19,589 nt of DNA from Acanthamoeba sp. SK_2022b (taxonomy: Eukaryota > Discosea > Longamoebia > Acanthamoebidae), in the NCBI GenBank assembly GCA_027943245.1, contig JANDJZ010000703.1, positions 1 through 19,589 of the forward strand. Direction: 5' to 3'. A model generated the notes under the pieces. That model was not told where the DNA came from. It made no database searches and saw only the letters and a list, made by a program, of their open reading frames with translations. Both the position numbers and the translations under genes were made by a program. Of this stretch, positions 1 to 9,784 are shown piece by piece; within the stretch, counting starts at the first letter, position 1, and the number at the start of each line of letters is the position of its first letter.

Positions 1-1275
1 TGTCGTTGTCGAAGACGGCGTAGTTGGGCAGCTCCATGGCCATGTCGTAGTCGCTCGACTTGAACCGGAGGGCCTCCGTGTAGCTCGCGTTCGTGGGGGC
101 GTGGCTCATGTCGCCCTCGGCGCTCATGCGCAGGCTCAACTCGATGGCCACCCGCCGCGTCGATAGATCGATGTCGGTGTTGTTGCTTGTCTGGTTGTCG
201 AACGTGACCATGTTCGACAGGCTGACCGTGATCTGTCCCATGGCAACCCCATTAGCTGCGGAACGCATTATGGTTAGAGAGAGGGGGGCTATGCAACCTT
301 GGTGTGGTCCTTGGGCACGGTGAGCGTCTGGTTGCCAAAGAGCACCGACTGCTGGTCAGGAAAGAGGCATTGCTGTAGGAGCAGACCGGCCCCGTTATCG
401 AGCACTCGCTCGTAGTTGATGCAGAACTGGTCGTTCGTCGTGTTGCCCTGTGCGCGCCGTGACGTTCAGCGTGCCCAGAGCAAACCCCTGCCCACCCCCC
501 AAAAACCCGGCGCACGCGTACTCGTGTGCGCGTGTAGTCGCTGTCGTTGATGGGAAAGCGGTAGAGGGCCTCCTCGGCGTTGCTGGACCTGTTGAAGTAG
601 TAGACCGTCACGGCATCGTAGCGCAGCGTCATCGACGCCGAACGGTCGTTCTGGCCCGCAGCCGGAGTGGCCGCGAACGAGCACGCCGGCGACGTGCCGT
701 TGTAGTCGACCCTAGCCCCACTTGATGTCATGCTGTTCCACCTGTCGCACACCTATATCACACACGCGTCGTCGGGCGAGAGGCGCTGTGAGTAGCTCAT
801 ACAGACTGCGCGACAGCGAGAGTGGATTGCCACCTCGATGGTCGCGTTGCCAAAGGGCATGCCATTGCAGTCGGTGCACATGGGCGCCTGCTGACACTGG
901 CTGCACTTGTTGAGCCCACGCCGGCAGCTCACGCTGTAGCCTGAGGACGGTCTGATGAGACAAGTGTGTGCCTCGAAGCCGACCGACAAACAATGACCCA
1001 GACACGCACCTCTCACTGTGTCCGTTGCATTGGCACATGAGTCGATCTCGCCGTACAGCTTCAGAGCACTGCAGCCTGTGACCCCCCCCACCAAAGCGGC
1101 GCCCAGTCTCGCTGTCTGTGGCTTGCGATGGAGGCAGTGGCGCAACGAGGCGCTGAGAGGGGCGGGGGAAGAACGTATGTACCCGTCTCGCAAGCGGTGT
1201 CGATGAAATGTGCGGGCTGGAAAAGCGACACAAAGGTCCAGCCATTCCTGATTCGCCGTCGCATTGCACGAGCGC

Positions 1276-1343
<68 letters not shown>

Positions 1344-2757
1344 AGTTGGCCGCATGTACGCAGTGTCACGACTAGGGGCGGGTGCGCACTTGTAGATGGA
1401 CGCCCTCTGCGCGTTGACGGTGGCCAGGCCGCCGCACAGCACTCCGAAGCTGCCCTGCGCCCAGAGCTTGGTGGACGACACTTCGGCTTCGCAATTCTGC
1501 ACGCGCAGACCCCCTCCTGCTCGCACACGCGCGCCTCCCTGTGTGAGAGCACGCACATGGTCGAGGAATGCTGTGGAATGCATGAGAGGAGACATGCACC
1601 GAGATTGTAGGAGATGGTGGAGCCGAGCAGACGGAAGCCGCCCGCACAGCCGGCGACGTCGATCGATGGCCGCGCTTGCGAGTTGAAGTTGAGCTCGAAC
1701 GTGGAGCCAACAACGCTCGACGGACCGACGAGGCTCGTGAGCGCGACGGTGGACCCCCAGTTGAGGCTCACCTGCGACGCGGCCATCGACATGCTGCCGC
1801 CGCTGACCGTCATCAGCGACTTGTTGGTGTCGAGCAGGTTGCCGTTCGATCGAAAGGTCGAGCCCGTCACGCTCGCGCTCGTGTTGGTGGCTCTCAGCAC
1901 GTGCGCCGCGCTGCCGCTGTTGAAGGCGAACGCCGAGTCGGCGATGGACAGCGACGTGACGTCGGCGGCCCGAATGCCGCCCACGCTGTTGGCCTGGTTG
2001 TTGTAGAAGGTGGCGTCGCGCACGACCACGGAGCCGCAGGCGGCAAAGTCGGCGGCGGCCTGCGTGGCCCGACTGCCCGTGAAGGAGCACTGGGTCAGCA
2101 CGACCTGGCCGACGTTGCTCACGGCCAACGCTGTCGACACGAGCACCGACGTCGCGGTGAACTGGACGTTGCTCAGCGTGAGTCGCGCAGCGTTCGCGAT
2201 CGAGATCGAAGTCCAGTCCCTGAAGTTTATGTCTTGAATATTGGGAGTGAGCGAGTGTTTGCATGTTTGGCACGAGTAGATGGGCTGGGCGGGCGCACTC
2301 TGCATGTAGACGGAGCCGGTGGTCCTGAAATCGAGTATCAGGCCGGAGACAGTTGTACCGGTGAAGGTGACGCTCTTCGAGGTCGTGCACGTGAATGTCA
2401 ATGGCACTGTGAGTGGTGAAGCAAAGTATTGTCACAATTTGCGCAAGAGAAAATGTAAGACCACGCGCTGCCGCCGGCGCAACAAGCAAAATACCGAGGC
2501 TGGCTTTCAACGCCACAGTGTTGTTGGCATCCGGGGACAGGTTGAGACTGGCGCACAACGTCAGCAGGCTGCCCGAGTTCAGCGTAAACTCTGCACGGCC
2601 CGTTCAGAACAAGAGTCAACTTACTTCTCTTTTTGTTTATAAACAATAAGATTGGAGCGGGGCCAATGAAGAGTATACCGGCAGACTGGGCGAACGGCGC
2701 CCACAACGCCGCGAAGATGAACACGGCCACAAGGAGAGGTAATCCAAGTCCCGCCAT
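1..2757 (-). CDS. Secreted/surface beta-helix, cysteine-rich protein (partial, multi-exon)
   Basis: The start at 2757 opens a clear signal peptide (MAGLGLPLLVAVFIFAALW...AQS). Exons I can place by frame and GT-AG sites are 2757-2679, 2590-2495, 2406-1600, 1516 to about 1372, a Cys-rich block about 1090-780, 732 to about 522, 447-298, and 232 to beyond base 1. Exon 3 (about 270 residues) is a run of short beta-strand repeats rich in Ser, Thr, Asn and Val, such as GSVVVRDATFYNNQ and TSLSIADSAFAFNSGS. This is the style of right-handed parallel beta-helix (pectin-lyase-like/PbH1) surface proteins. The next exon has paired cysteines (VQNCEAEV...IYKC), followed by a dense Cys block (NKCSQCQQAPMCTDCNG). 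Later exons carry N-glycosylation-type sites (NGTS, NRSS, NDSD, NTTND). An extracellular or adhesion role is inferred from architecture only. Exon borders between 1370 and 1090 and around 450-520 are uncertain, and the C-terminus lies outside the window. Confidence 0.75.
1277..1342. repeat. (GT)n microsatellite in an intron
   Basis: An almost pure GT/CA dinucleotide tract of about 33 units. On the coding (minus) strand of the surface-protein gene it is (CA)n and falls between the exon ending near 1372 and the Cys-rich exons below about 1090, so it is intronic. Frames reading it as poly Thr-His or poly Cys-Val are artefacts. Confidence 0.9.
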
Positions 2758-2837
2758 CTTCTAGTCTTCGAAGTGACGGGAGAAGCGCCAAGGAAGAAGA
2801 GAAAGGATGCGTCTCGTACGCTCGCGTGGTCAGATTG

Positions 2838-3058
2838 TGCCACGTGCTTAACTCCGCCTCAACATGGGACTGCCCCGGCGATTGGTGCGGAAACCTACCC
2901 GTAATTTGTGTCCTGTGTCCCTTCGCTCTTTGTGCGTGCCTCGCTTTCGCTCTATTTTATTTTTTCCTTTAAATATTCAGAATAATAACAACTCATGAGA
3001 AAGCCAAAAAAAGTGATTAGATATTTATAATAAAAATAATAGAACAAAGAGGTTGGCG
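2838..3058. other. Intergenic gap with AT-rich patch
   Basis: Between the start of the surface-protein gene and the 3' end of the GTPase-like gene. The part nearest 2838 would hold the promoter and 5' leader of the minus-strand surface gene. From about 2945 to 3050 the sequence becomes strongly AT-rich (TTTTATTTTTTCC, AATATTCAGAATAATAAC, ATATTTATAATAAAAATAAT). I see no gene or convincing promoter motif. The AT tract could also supply the 3' UTR and poly(A) region of the GTPase gene. Confidence 0.6.
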
Positions 3059-4043
3059 TCAGGACGAGGGAGAGGAGCCCTTTCTCTGTCTGCCCTGGCT
3101 CTGCTCAGTGGCTTTCGCTTTTTGCGTCCACGCCTGCGCGATGTGACGGAACGGGAGCTGGACGTTTACGTTTTGCTTGGCGCTCGTCTCAAAGAACGGT
3201 ATTTGGTATCGCTCGGCCAGCGCCTGTCGCAGGCGGCGGTCACACGGCACGAACACACGCCACGCACAGTGACTACTGGCTCACAACCGCGCGCGTGGTG
3301 GCGAGGCGGAGAGGGATTGTGGGTGGCGAGTACCAGCGCAGTGGCGCTGTCTACTGTACGGGAGGAGTCCAGGTCCGTCTTGGTGGCCACCAGCACTTTG
3401 ACGCAATCGCCGCGTTGGGCCAGGGCGTCGAGATACACAGCGGCGTTGGTGAACGAGGGAACCGACGTGCAATCGAAACAGACCATCACTGCAACTCTGT
3501 TACTACCACCAGCACGGTTATTTTCCAAATCAATTGAGTTAAAAATATCCAAATAAATCAATAGGAAATAAGTAAAAGGATAAATAAGGAAATGTAATTC
3601 AAAATATATAATAAATCGATAGGATATAGTAAATTTTAATAATGAGAGGCTTCAACCGTTGTTTGCCTTTGGTGGATGTGGGGAACCACACCCGCATCTG
3701 GACCTCGTTGCCGTCCACCTCTTCGGCTATCAGTTTCTGCCGAGGAGCGAGGCGGGTCAGCAGAACGACACGGCCCAAAGAGGGTCTGGCGGCGCTGCGT
3801 ACAAAGCATTCCGCCGTTTGGGTCGGCTGGTCTGCGTAGAAGTCGTCCGTGTAGCGCAGCACCAGCGATGTCTGGATTGTCGACATGTTCGGTCAAAACG
3901 AATGTCGACAGACATCAGGCAAGGCCGTATCAGAGGGGAGAGGGGGGGGGGTGAATCACCGCTCCGTCACCGGCACAGCTTACGTCGACCAACCCGTTGT
4001 TGGTCTGCGCGTAGGCCTTCATGTACTCTTCACGGGCGCGCAT
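3059..4043 (-). CDS. Ras/Rab-like small GTPase, degenerate (no P-loop Lys, no G3)
   Basis: Exons by frame: about 4043-3960 (MRAREEYMKAYAQ...AGDGA), 3871-3803 (TSLVLRYTDDFYADQ...), 3736 to about 3692 (KLIAEEVDGNEVQMR), about 3496-3360 (VAVMVCFDCTS...VLVATKTDL), then a final exon ending at the stop at 3059 (RRLRQALAERYQIPFFETSAK...). The order matches the small-GTPase fold: beta-1, switch I (PTQTAECF), beta-4, the G4 motif TKTD and the G5 motif ETSAK. The tail is polar and basic with no terminal CaaX or CC, so no obvious prenylation site. Two essential pieces are missing. The P-loop reads GDGA followed directly by TSLVLRY, without the expected VGK. The exon for WDTAGQE (G3/switch II) is absent; its place is a long AT-rich intron. 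Either a pseudogene, a non-hydrolysing paralogue or a damaged assembly. It may be fused to the ankyrin exons upstream. Confidence 0.65.
3525..3645. other. AT-rich patch in place of the GTPase G3 exon
   Basis: About 120 bases of nearly pure A/T (ATATCCAAATAAATC, AAAATATATAATAAATC) inside an otherwise GC-rich gene. It fills the interval between the exon ending EVQMR and the one starting VAVMVCF. A typical Ras/Rab gene encodes WDTAGQE and the following helix there, and no frame in this interval encodes it. Confidence 0.7.
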
Positions 4044-4107
4044 CGGTGACCAGGGAGCGAGGGGAGTGCTGCGCACGAAAGGTGAAGAGGCGCCTGGGTG
4101 AACCTAC

Positions 4108-5304
4108 CTTGAAGGTAAACGGCGATGGCCGTCTCGTGGACCTGCTGGGCGACGTCCGCCGCAGTGCCTTGCGCGCCCCTAGTCAGCGGATTGGCGCCCT
4201 TTTCCACCAAGCACTGAACAAACCACCGCCTCCCTCAGAATCGTGCGTGCGTGCGTGCTTGCGATGAGTTGTGCGTGTGCCAGAGGAACCTTGACAACGT
4301 TCATATGGCCAGCGCGGGCGGCAAAATGCAGGGAGGTCCACGAATTCCTGAACGACAAGGCCAGCGAACATCAGGCTTCGCCGTGAAGTTGAAGCTTGAG
4401 GCTGAGCTGAGCGGGAAAGGAGGCCAAGGTGGGGCTGTGTACTTGAGAGACTTGATCTCGAGGCGTGCCCCCATTTCGCAGAGGATCTCGACGGCGGGGA
4501 GGTGGCCCTTGAAGCAAGCCAGGTGGAGGGCCGTCTCACCGGCCTTGTTCTGTTGGTCCACCGACACGCCGCTCACGTGACGCAGCTCGCGTATCAGCTT
4601 CCTGAGCTGCTTGGCCGATGCTACAACAACACACGCCACACCGCGCGCAGACACGCACGAGTGAGCCAGAGTTGATTGTGGCAGGGGGGCGCGTGCGTGC
4701 ATGAGCATGCCTTCCTTGCCGCTGACGCGGTGTATGTTGTTGATGAACACGTGCAGCACGGTGTCTGCAGACGGTGAGGCACTGCCGAGCGTGAATCGCT
4801 TGTGGAGCTCTACGAGAAGCCAGCAAACGGCCGCGTTGCCACTCCTGCGCGACCATCGCGCCAAGTAGTAGAAGGCTCAGCGAAAGGAAGCCTGCAGCAG
4901 GCACGGAAGAAGAGAAAAGGAGGCGTACGCAGCGGCATGATGTAGCGCCGTCCAGCCCTTGTCGTCGTAAGCTTGAAGCGCATCGGGGCCGATCACGGCC
5001 TGTAACTCTTTCACGACACCCGTATGACCTGCACCCAAAGAAACCATAAGAGAGAATTTATCACATAATTCTAATAATTAAAATAAAATAAAGAAGATAA
5101 TAAAAATAAGATTGAAGTTGTGGTGCGGGGAGGCCTGCCGTGAAGTACTGCGAGGTGGAGCGGTGTTCGTTGTTTCGAGTCGCGGACGAGGAGGGCCTGC
5201 ATCTTTGCAGACTGGAGCCGCTTGACGTAGAGCAGAGCCTTCACTCGGCCTACTGCCCCACTCGCGCACGCCTCCAGCAGCTCGTCCTGCGGTGGTGCAT
5301 CCAT
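4108..5304 (-). CDS. Ankyrin-repeat protein (possibly N-terminal part of an Ank-GTPase fusion)
   Basis: The start at 5304 (MDAPPQDELLEACASG) is the first Met before an ankyrin block. Exons: 5304-5139, 5028-4929, 4844 to about 4735, 4620-4452, 4347-4290, 4213-4108; phases agree except at the third/fourth junction, which I could not fix. Ankyrin consensus turns are visible at QRTPLHLAVLHGHTGVVKEL, GWTALHHAAASGNAAVCWLL, ETALHLACFKGHLPAVEILC and WTSLHFAARAGHMNVVKCLV, giving at least four repeats. These are protein-binding scaffolds; the partner is unknown. The first intron appears to start with GC rather than GT. After 4108 the phase-1 splice leads to a short tail with a stop (CAPVKST) at about 4019. 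The adjacent frame instead continues into the GTPase exon at 4043-3960, one base out of phase. Confidence 0.85.
5045..5116. other. AT-rich patch inside ankyrin intron 1
   Basis: About 70 bases of A/T (AATAATTAAAATAAAATAAAG, GATAATAAAAATAAG) inside the first intron of the ankyrin gene. The neighbouring introns are GC-moderate and lack such tracts. Base vocabulary resembles the patches at about 2945, 3525 and 18480. Confidence 0.65.
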
Positions 5305-5357
5305 CGTGTCTCTGTTTCGAGAACGAAGACGAACAAAAAAAGAAGGAATGTTTGCCG

Positions 5358-6130
5358 CCCCCTGGGTCCGTAGCACTTCTCTGTGCAAAAGTGGTTTTGT
5401 GCTTTGATGTTCATGCCACAGAAGTAGCACTCAATTGTTGCCATGGTGTGGGAGAAGAACAATGAAGCCTGTGGCCCTCCCCACACTGTGGCATTTCTGT
5501 GCACCCTCTCCCTGTGGTGCAGCTCACCTTGTGCATTTCTGGACATTTCTGTATGCATCCACGCACTTCCACACACAGCAACCAGAGGACACCCAAGACT
5601 GCGGAAATCCCACACATCCACATCAGCAACTACCAACAGATCCTCCTCTGTCACCAAATTTATTCTAGTGCTGCCTTTGCCTGGTCAGTTTGGACGAACC
5701 AACAATCATGGCACTGTTTTGCACATGTGGACAATGCAGGTGGTTGACCACCTGAGCAAGAAGTTGTGTGACTTTGCTGAGGCTGGGAGTGAGTGCAACA
5801 TGTTTGAGAGGCATGGTGTATTGGTGGTAGTTGCAGTCTGAGCCATTGACTGCTTGGAGACTGTTGAGGCATTCCAGGATGCTCTTGCTGCCTTTGGGCA
5901 GTGTGATGTGAGGCACCATTCAGATGGCTGGATCTCCATGCATGTGATGGTAGCTATGGACCATGAGCTGCACTCCTTGCTCAATTTCTCCAGTATTTGG
6001 TCCTCTTTAGCCACAATGTCCTCATACAGTCTGGCCTCATGCCTGTTGTCATTGCTAATTTCTCCTTGTGATGGTAGGTGGGTAAAACACAAAACAAAGT
6101 TATATCCTGTGCATGTGTGTGGTTGTTTAT
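5358..6130 (-). pseudogene. Broken gene remnant with a CxxC...CxxxC motif
   Basis: Three minus-strand segments in shifting frames follow each other: about 6100-5980 (EARLYEDIVAKEDQILEKLS, helical and charged), 5919-5665 (ITLPKGSKSILECLNSLQAV, VTQLLAQVVNHLHCPHVQ) and 5657-5358 (MVTEEDLLVVADVDVWDFRS ... ECYFCGMNIKAQNHFCTEKC). The last has a C-x2-C-x9-C-x3-C pattern that could bind zinc. At least two frameshifts separate the segments, so I call it a pseudogene. The frame loses its protein-like character at about 5358, which coincides with the left edge of the low-GC island. Family not recognised. Confidence 0.4.
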
Positions 6131-6530
6131 GCACCAACTCACACCTGTAGGTTTTATCCATGAAAAACCAGGTGACAATAATGAGTGAAATTTCATGATC
6201 TAGGCGTTGCTGAGGTTTCTTCCAGATATGCCATCAAGGGGCGCACACGTTCTCTGGTATCTCATATTATGCTGCAAAGTTAAGTCTGTCAGGTATCAGT
6301 AGCAGTTTCTCATGTATGTGTTGACATGCATCCTCAGGGTGACCCCAGACCAACCTGTTCCTTGAGCCAGGCTTCACATCATACATTTGTAAGAGTGAAG
6401 ACCAGTGGGAGGACAAGGAGGAAGAAGGAAAGAAGAGATGAAAGAGGAGGCATTGTTGCTTGTTGCATTAGAAAAAAGGTCGGCTCAGGTTTTTTGCTGG
6501 TCTGGAAGTCGATGGTAAATTGATAATTAT
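6131..6530. other. No gene recognised
   Basis: Contains a purine-rich stretch at about 6395-6455 (AGGACAAGGAGGAAGAAGG) that could encode a basic or acidic peptide depending on frame, and a plus-strand frame from 6326 (MHPQGDPRPTCSLSQASHH) with a Lys/Arg tail. It could be an upstream exon of the gene starting at 6531. I see no decisive splice connection. Confidence 0.3.
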
Positions 6531-6814
6531 ATGCATTCAATGAAAGAGAGGGTCACTCATCCAGTTATTCTTATTGGCTCCAGAAAATCAGACAACACCC
6601 AACAGGAAATCAAAAAGACATTCGAATGTCTATAATTAACAATTTACCATGTACTCTTCCAGCACTGGATTTTTTCCACCCCACCACTACTGCAGCTGAA
6701 GATGAAAAGGAAGCCATCTTCTACTCCAAAGCTGGCTGCTCATCATATGATTTTGTTCAGAGCTGTGTTGGGAGTGTCATCTCTTGGACAACTGACAATA
6801 TCAACTGTGAATAA
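6531..6814 (+). CDS. Small two-exon unknown protein, 82 aa
   Basis: Exon 1 is 6531-6627 and exon 2 is 6663-6814, joined across a 35-base intron (GTCTATAATTAAC...CTTCCAG). The join is in frame: the last base of exon 1 plus the first two of exon 2 make a Ser codon. The protein starts MHSMKERVTHPVILIGSRKS, passes through a charged helix (NTQQEIKKTFE), and ends SYDFVQSCVGSVISWTTDN...CE at a TAA. No stop or shift interrupts it, unlike its neighbours. No signal peptide, membrane segment or known motif is seen. It may instead be a surviving pair of exons of a larger gene, since a plus-strand remnant follows at about 7130-7280. Function unknown. Confidence 0.45.
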
Positions 6815-6919
6815 CTGACAACAGTCATTCACTTGATTGATCTGGTGGGTAAAAACAATTATCAGTATATGGTAGGTGTTATGGATAAGGGAAGATGACC
6901 TTTTATATCCATTGGTCTT

Positions 6920-7280
6920 ATGGAAATCATATGGGGATGGTGTGGAAGTTATATGAAATTCCACAAGGGTGAACAAAACCAAGATTTGTACTCAAATCTT
7001 ATCTCTTATCTCTCTACATACAATAAACTACTTACTCAACAGATGCGCTTGTCCACTGATCTCAACGTCTACTCAGTAGAGCTCCTGGAAGCAATAATTC
7101 CAGTGCCCAGCATGGGTGACTGAACCCTACATGGTGATCAAGTGGAACAAGCTCCCACTTCTCAAGCTGATGACTTTGATACCCCATTTGTTGCAGCGTC
7201 TTTGAGGGCCCGTTCACACACTATGTCACCAATGCTCTCTTTGACAGAGGTCTGTATGTTAGGAACATCCTGCTGTTGGG
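6920..7280 (+). pseudogene. Broken plus-strand coding remnant
   Basis: Plus-strand frames from 6920 (LTQQMRLSTDLNVYSVELLE up to a TGA near 7122), then about 7128-7200 (YMVIKWNKLPLLKLMTLIPH), then about 7200-7280 (FEGPFTHYVTNALFDRGLYV) are protein-like but in different frames. Two shifts are needed to read them as one. A homopolymer A run follows at about 7281. It may belong with the 6531-6814 gene and/or the 7455-7699 remnant. Family not recognised. Confidence 0.35.
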
Positions 7281-7454
7281 GTTAAAAAAAAAGACATCGC
7301 AAACTCTTGTGTCTGTCGTTTGCCTCTCTGGCATGTCCAAGAGATATCACACAACACAACATGACATGACACACACATGACATGGAACCATGTGACAATG
7401 ACAACCGCAGTCCGTTTGGCTGTCCCCTGGCGGATCATAGCCAGAGATCCACAA

Positions 7455-7699
7455 TATGATCCATGAACTCGCACAGTGCATTGAGATCATTCTCAAGGCG
7501 TGAATGAAAGATTGCCAACAAGAAGGCCACCAAGGTGCTGAGACAGGCAGTCAAAGCTTTCAAGCATTTCATTCACATGACCTGCCAGAGAGCTAGATTG
7601 CTTATCACAATGGCAAACACGTCATCACCAAATAAGTGGTATAATTGCAATCCCAACAACCCGCGGCCTGACTTGATGGATAACTGGAGCAACACCTGA
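7455..7699 (+). pseudogene. Basic helical protein remnant (C-terminal end)
   Basis: A frame IHNMIHELAQCIEIILKA ends at a TGA at about 7501. One base off, a strong frame runs 7508-7699: KIANKKATKVLRQAVKAFKH, then TCQRARLLITMANTSS, PNKWYNCNPNNPRPDLMDNW, ending in TGA. The first part is a basic amphipathic helix and the end is Asn/Pro-rich. A single frameshift near 7500 separates the two halves. Downstream to about 7830 I see nothing coding on this strand. Function unknown. Confidence 0.4.
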
Positions 7700-7839
7700 A
7701 GTTGGAACTCCCAGATTTTTTCACACCCACCAGCCCTTATTTTCCGGCAGTGTCACAGACTCAATCTCAAGCACTTCTTGGTGTTGAAGGTACTGAAAGT
7801 GATTATTATTTATCATGTTTGCTGAGATGTTTGTGTGTA

Positions 7840-8400
7840 GTTGGAAGACAGGAAGGCGCCCACCAAGAGTAGCCTTGACTCTGAGGCCATGGAGCTGACT
7901 GATGAGCTGTGCAGCCAGGAATCAATGAAGGATAGTAGTGTCTCATGGACATTGTGGTTCTTGGACTCAAGCACTTCAAACTCCAAGGTGGTGTTCTCCA
8001 TCACACAACCAATCACGTTCTTCCTGTGCTGACAAAGCAGAAGAAGCAGTGCACAATGAAAGTGGCATAGAAGACAATTTAAGTAGGAGACATACCCATT
8101 TAGAGTTGTTATTGCATATCCACTCCATTGCTTGATCAATCTTCATGTGCTTATGGGCTTCCTGAATACACTTTATCAGCTCCTGATCAACCACGTTGCC
8201 ACTGCCTCACATCATGATTCCACCATGTTCAAAGTAGTACTTCTCATATTCTTTTCAAACAAGATCTCAACCATTTTGTGGTCAAGGTGCTTGACCAAGG
8301 CCACCAAGCATCTCACGCTGCCACTTCAGCTCCTTCACAATGTGCTTCTTGTAGGAATGCCAGTCCTGGGTTGCTGCAACCCTCCTGAAACCGCCTCTAT
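7840..8400 (-). pseudogene. Decayed spliced gene, unknown family
   Basis: Reading from 8400 down: GGFRRVAATQDWHSYKKHIV-KELKWQREM, then (shift) ALVKHLDHKMVEILFEK, (shift) EYEKYYFEHGGIMM, a stop, then NVVDQELIKCIQEAHKHMKI...ICNNNSKW. There a clean 66-base intron (8094-8029, GTATGTCTCC...TTTGTCAG) joins in frame to RKNVIGCVMENTTLEFEVLE, continuing through HETLLSFIDSWLHSSSVSSM to about 7850. The two exons either side of the intron are the best preserved coding pair in this part of the island. At least two shifts and one stop upstream mark it as a pseudogene or a badly sequenced gene. Largely helical, soluble; not recognised. Confidence 0.45.
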
Positions 8401-8690
8401 AATCAAATGAGAGGTCCAGTCATTTTAAAATTGATTTCATGATTTAGCTCCTCAAAATAGGTTAAGTACTCATTTTTTGGCAAATCCAAACTAACAAGTG
8501 ATTTTTATTTTTATATCAAAATGTCAACTTAAAAAACCAGCATAACCATTGTTACAATACAGACTGTGGCCACTTCTCCAACAGTTACAACAAGTATCAC
8601 TAAGGACTGCAAGGGCATTTAGTTGGCAGTAGATGATGTCAGGAAGCACTAGCTGTTTCTTAAGACATGTGGAGGTCAAACAGTAATGGT
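8401..8690. other. No gene recognised
   Basis: AT-rich, stop-rich in all frames. Nothing resembling an RNA gene, repeat or regulatory array was seen. Confidence 0.4.
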
Positions 8691-9160
8691 GATTTCAGTA
8701 AAGATGTTGTAGTAAGAAGGTCAGTCATCCAGCCCATCCCTTACTCATATGTGCAGAATGAGGATGCAGCCCTCTACACAATCATTGCACAACCTGCATC
8801 AGCAAGCCAGGTGATACACCTTACAACCAACTAGTTTAGTTTTCAGATGCCCAATGATTTGACACGGTGCATCTTCTCACCCACAATGATGGTTAAATGC
8901 TGATGGCTGCTGTCATGACTGGACGCAGCACCCAAGAAGAGTATGAAGTGATTGCAAGGAGTTCAACTCAATCCCAAGGCAAGTCCGTTTTACCATTAAT
9001 GGTTCCTGTCCAGTCCTGTGTGATTTTTGATGTGCCAATTACTCCGCCCATAAGCAATGATTGGACATTGGGTTTGCATGGGCAAACACCAATGCAAAGA
9101 CAGAATTTTGCAGCCTGGAAGTTCACAGTTTCAGGTGATGTATGGTCCATACAGGGGTTT
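8690..9160 (+). pseudogene. Plus-strand coding remnant, unknown
   Basis: A segment at about 8705-8815 (VVVRRSVIQPIPYSYVQNED, AALYTIIAQPASASQ) is followed by a possible short intron (GTGATACACC...GTTTAG). Then come MPNDLTRCIFSPTMM and, in another frame from 8897, RSTQEEYEVIARSSTQSQGK, VQSCVIFDVPITPPISNDW and MQRQNFAAWKFTVSGDV to about 9150. The last part has alternating hydrophobic residues typical of beta-strands. The minus strand of the same stretch is also open (CMDHTSPETVNFQAAKFCL), so the strand call is not firm. Function unknown. Confidence 0.3.
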
Positions 9161-9202
9161 CTAATATTACTCCACATCCAGCAAAAACAAGCAAGTGCCT
9201 GA

Positions 9203-9780
9203 TGCATGTTACATGCATTCTGTTTCACCAAAAAAAAAAGTGGTGTAATAAATATATAAAATAGTTTTAACATTCAAAAAAGGGACAAATGGGAGACCAA
9301 CCTTTAACACCTGCACCATCAATGTTGTTACTGAAAAAATAAGAAAGGTCACCAGCGTTTTATCAGTCCCAACTGCCTCAATGAGTGTCTGCAAAAAAGA
9401 ACATGATTGCATTCCCATGCTTGGAACAGCACATAAATAAACACTAACACCTCTGATTTTTTCTTCTTTGTCAACACACAGTGAACACCTCAAACACACC
9501 TTTAACACCTCACCTGAGCAAAAGCCAGGTTCAAGGCAGGGCCAGAGTAGGGCAACACCACAGTTACACCCTCTCCCCCAGTCATTCATACTCATCATCA
9601 ACATCCTCATGATCCTTTATCCAATCTGTACACAGCAAGCCCATCCCATCACATGCAGCCCACCAAACAACCCTTTGAAACATGACATCTCCCCTCTTTC
9701 AGTCCCATTTAAAGATCAGTTGGAATAGCTCACATCTTAAGATATCCACACAGAGCCAGCCCACCCACTGCAAAATTATA
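9203..9780. other. No gene recognised
   Basis: Contains A-runs (about 9229-9240), a frame of low quality on each strand and C/A-rich text at about 9475-9560. No splice-consistent exon pair was found. Confidence 0.35.
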
Positions 9781-9784
9781 ACCA

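Noticed and set aside
1614..2419. Long plus-strand frames opposite the beta-helix exon
   Set aside because: Antisense shadows of a GC-rich exon; composition is Arg/Ala/Gly-biased with no motif, and the minus strand has the splice signals and signal peptide.
753..2558. A 601-residue minus-strand frame through the surface-protein locus
   Set aside because: It mixes two real exon pieces with out-of-frame Arg/His/Gln-rich shadow sequence and a poly Thr-His tract from the microsatellite; splicing gives a better protein.
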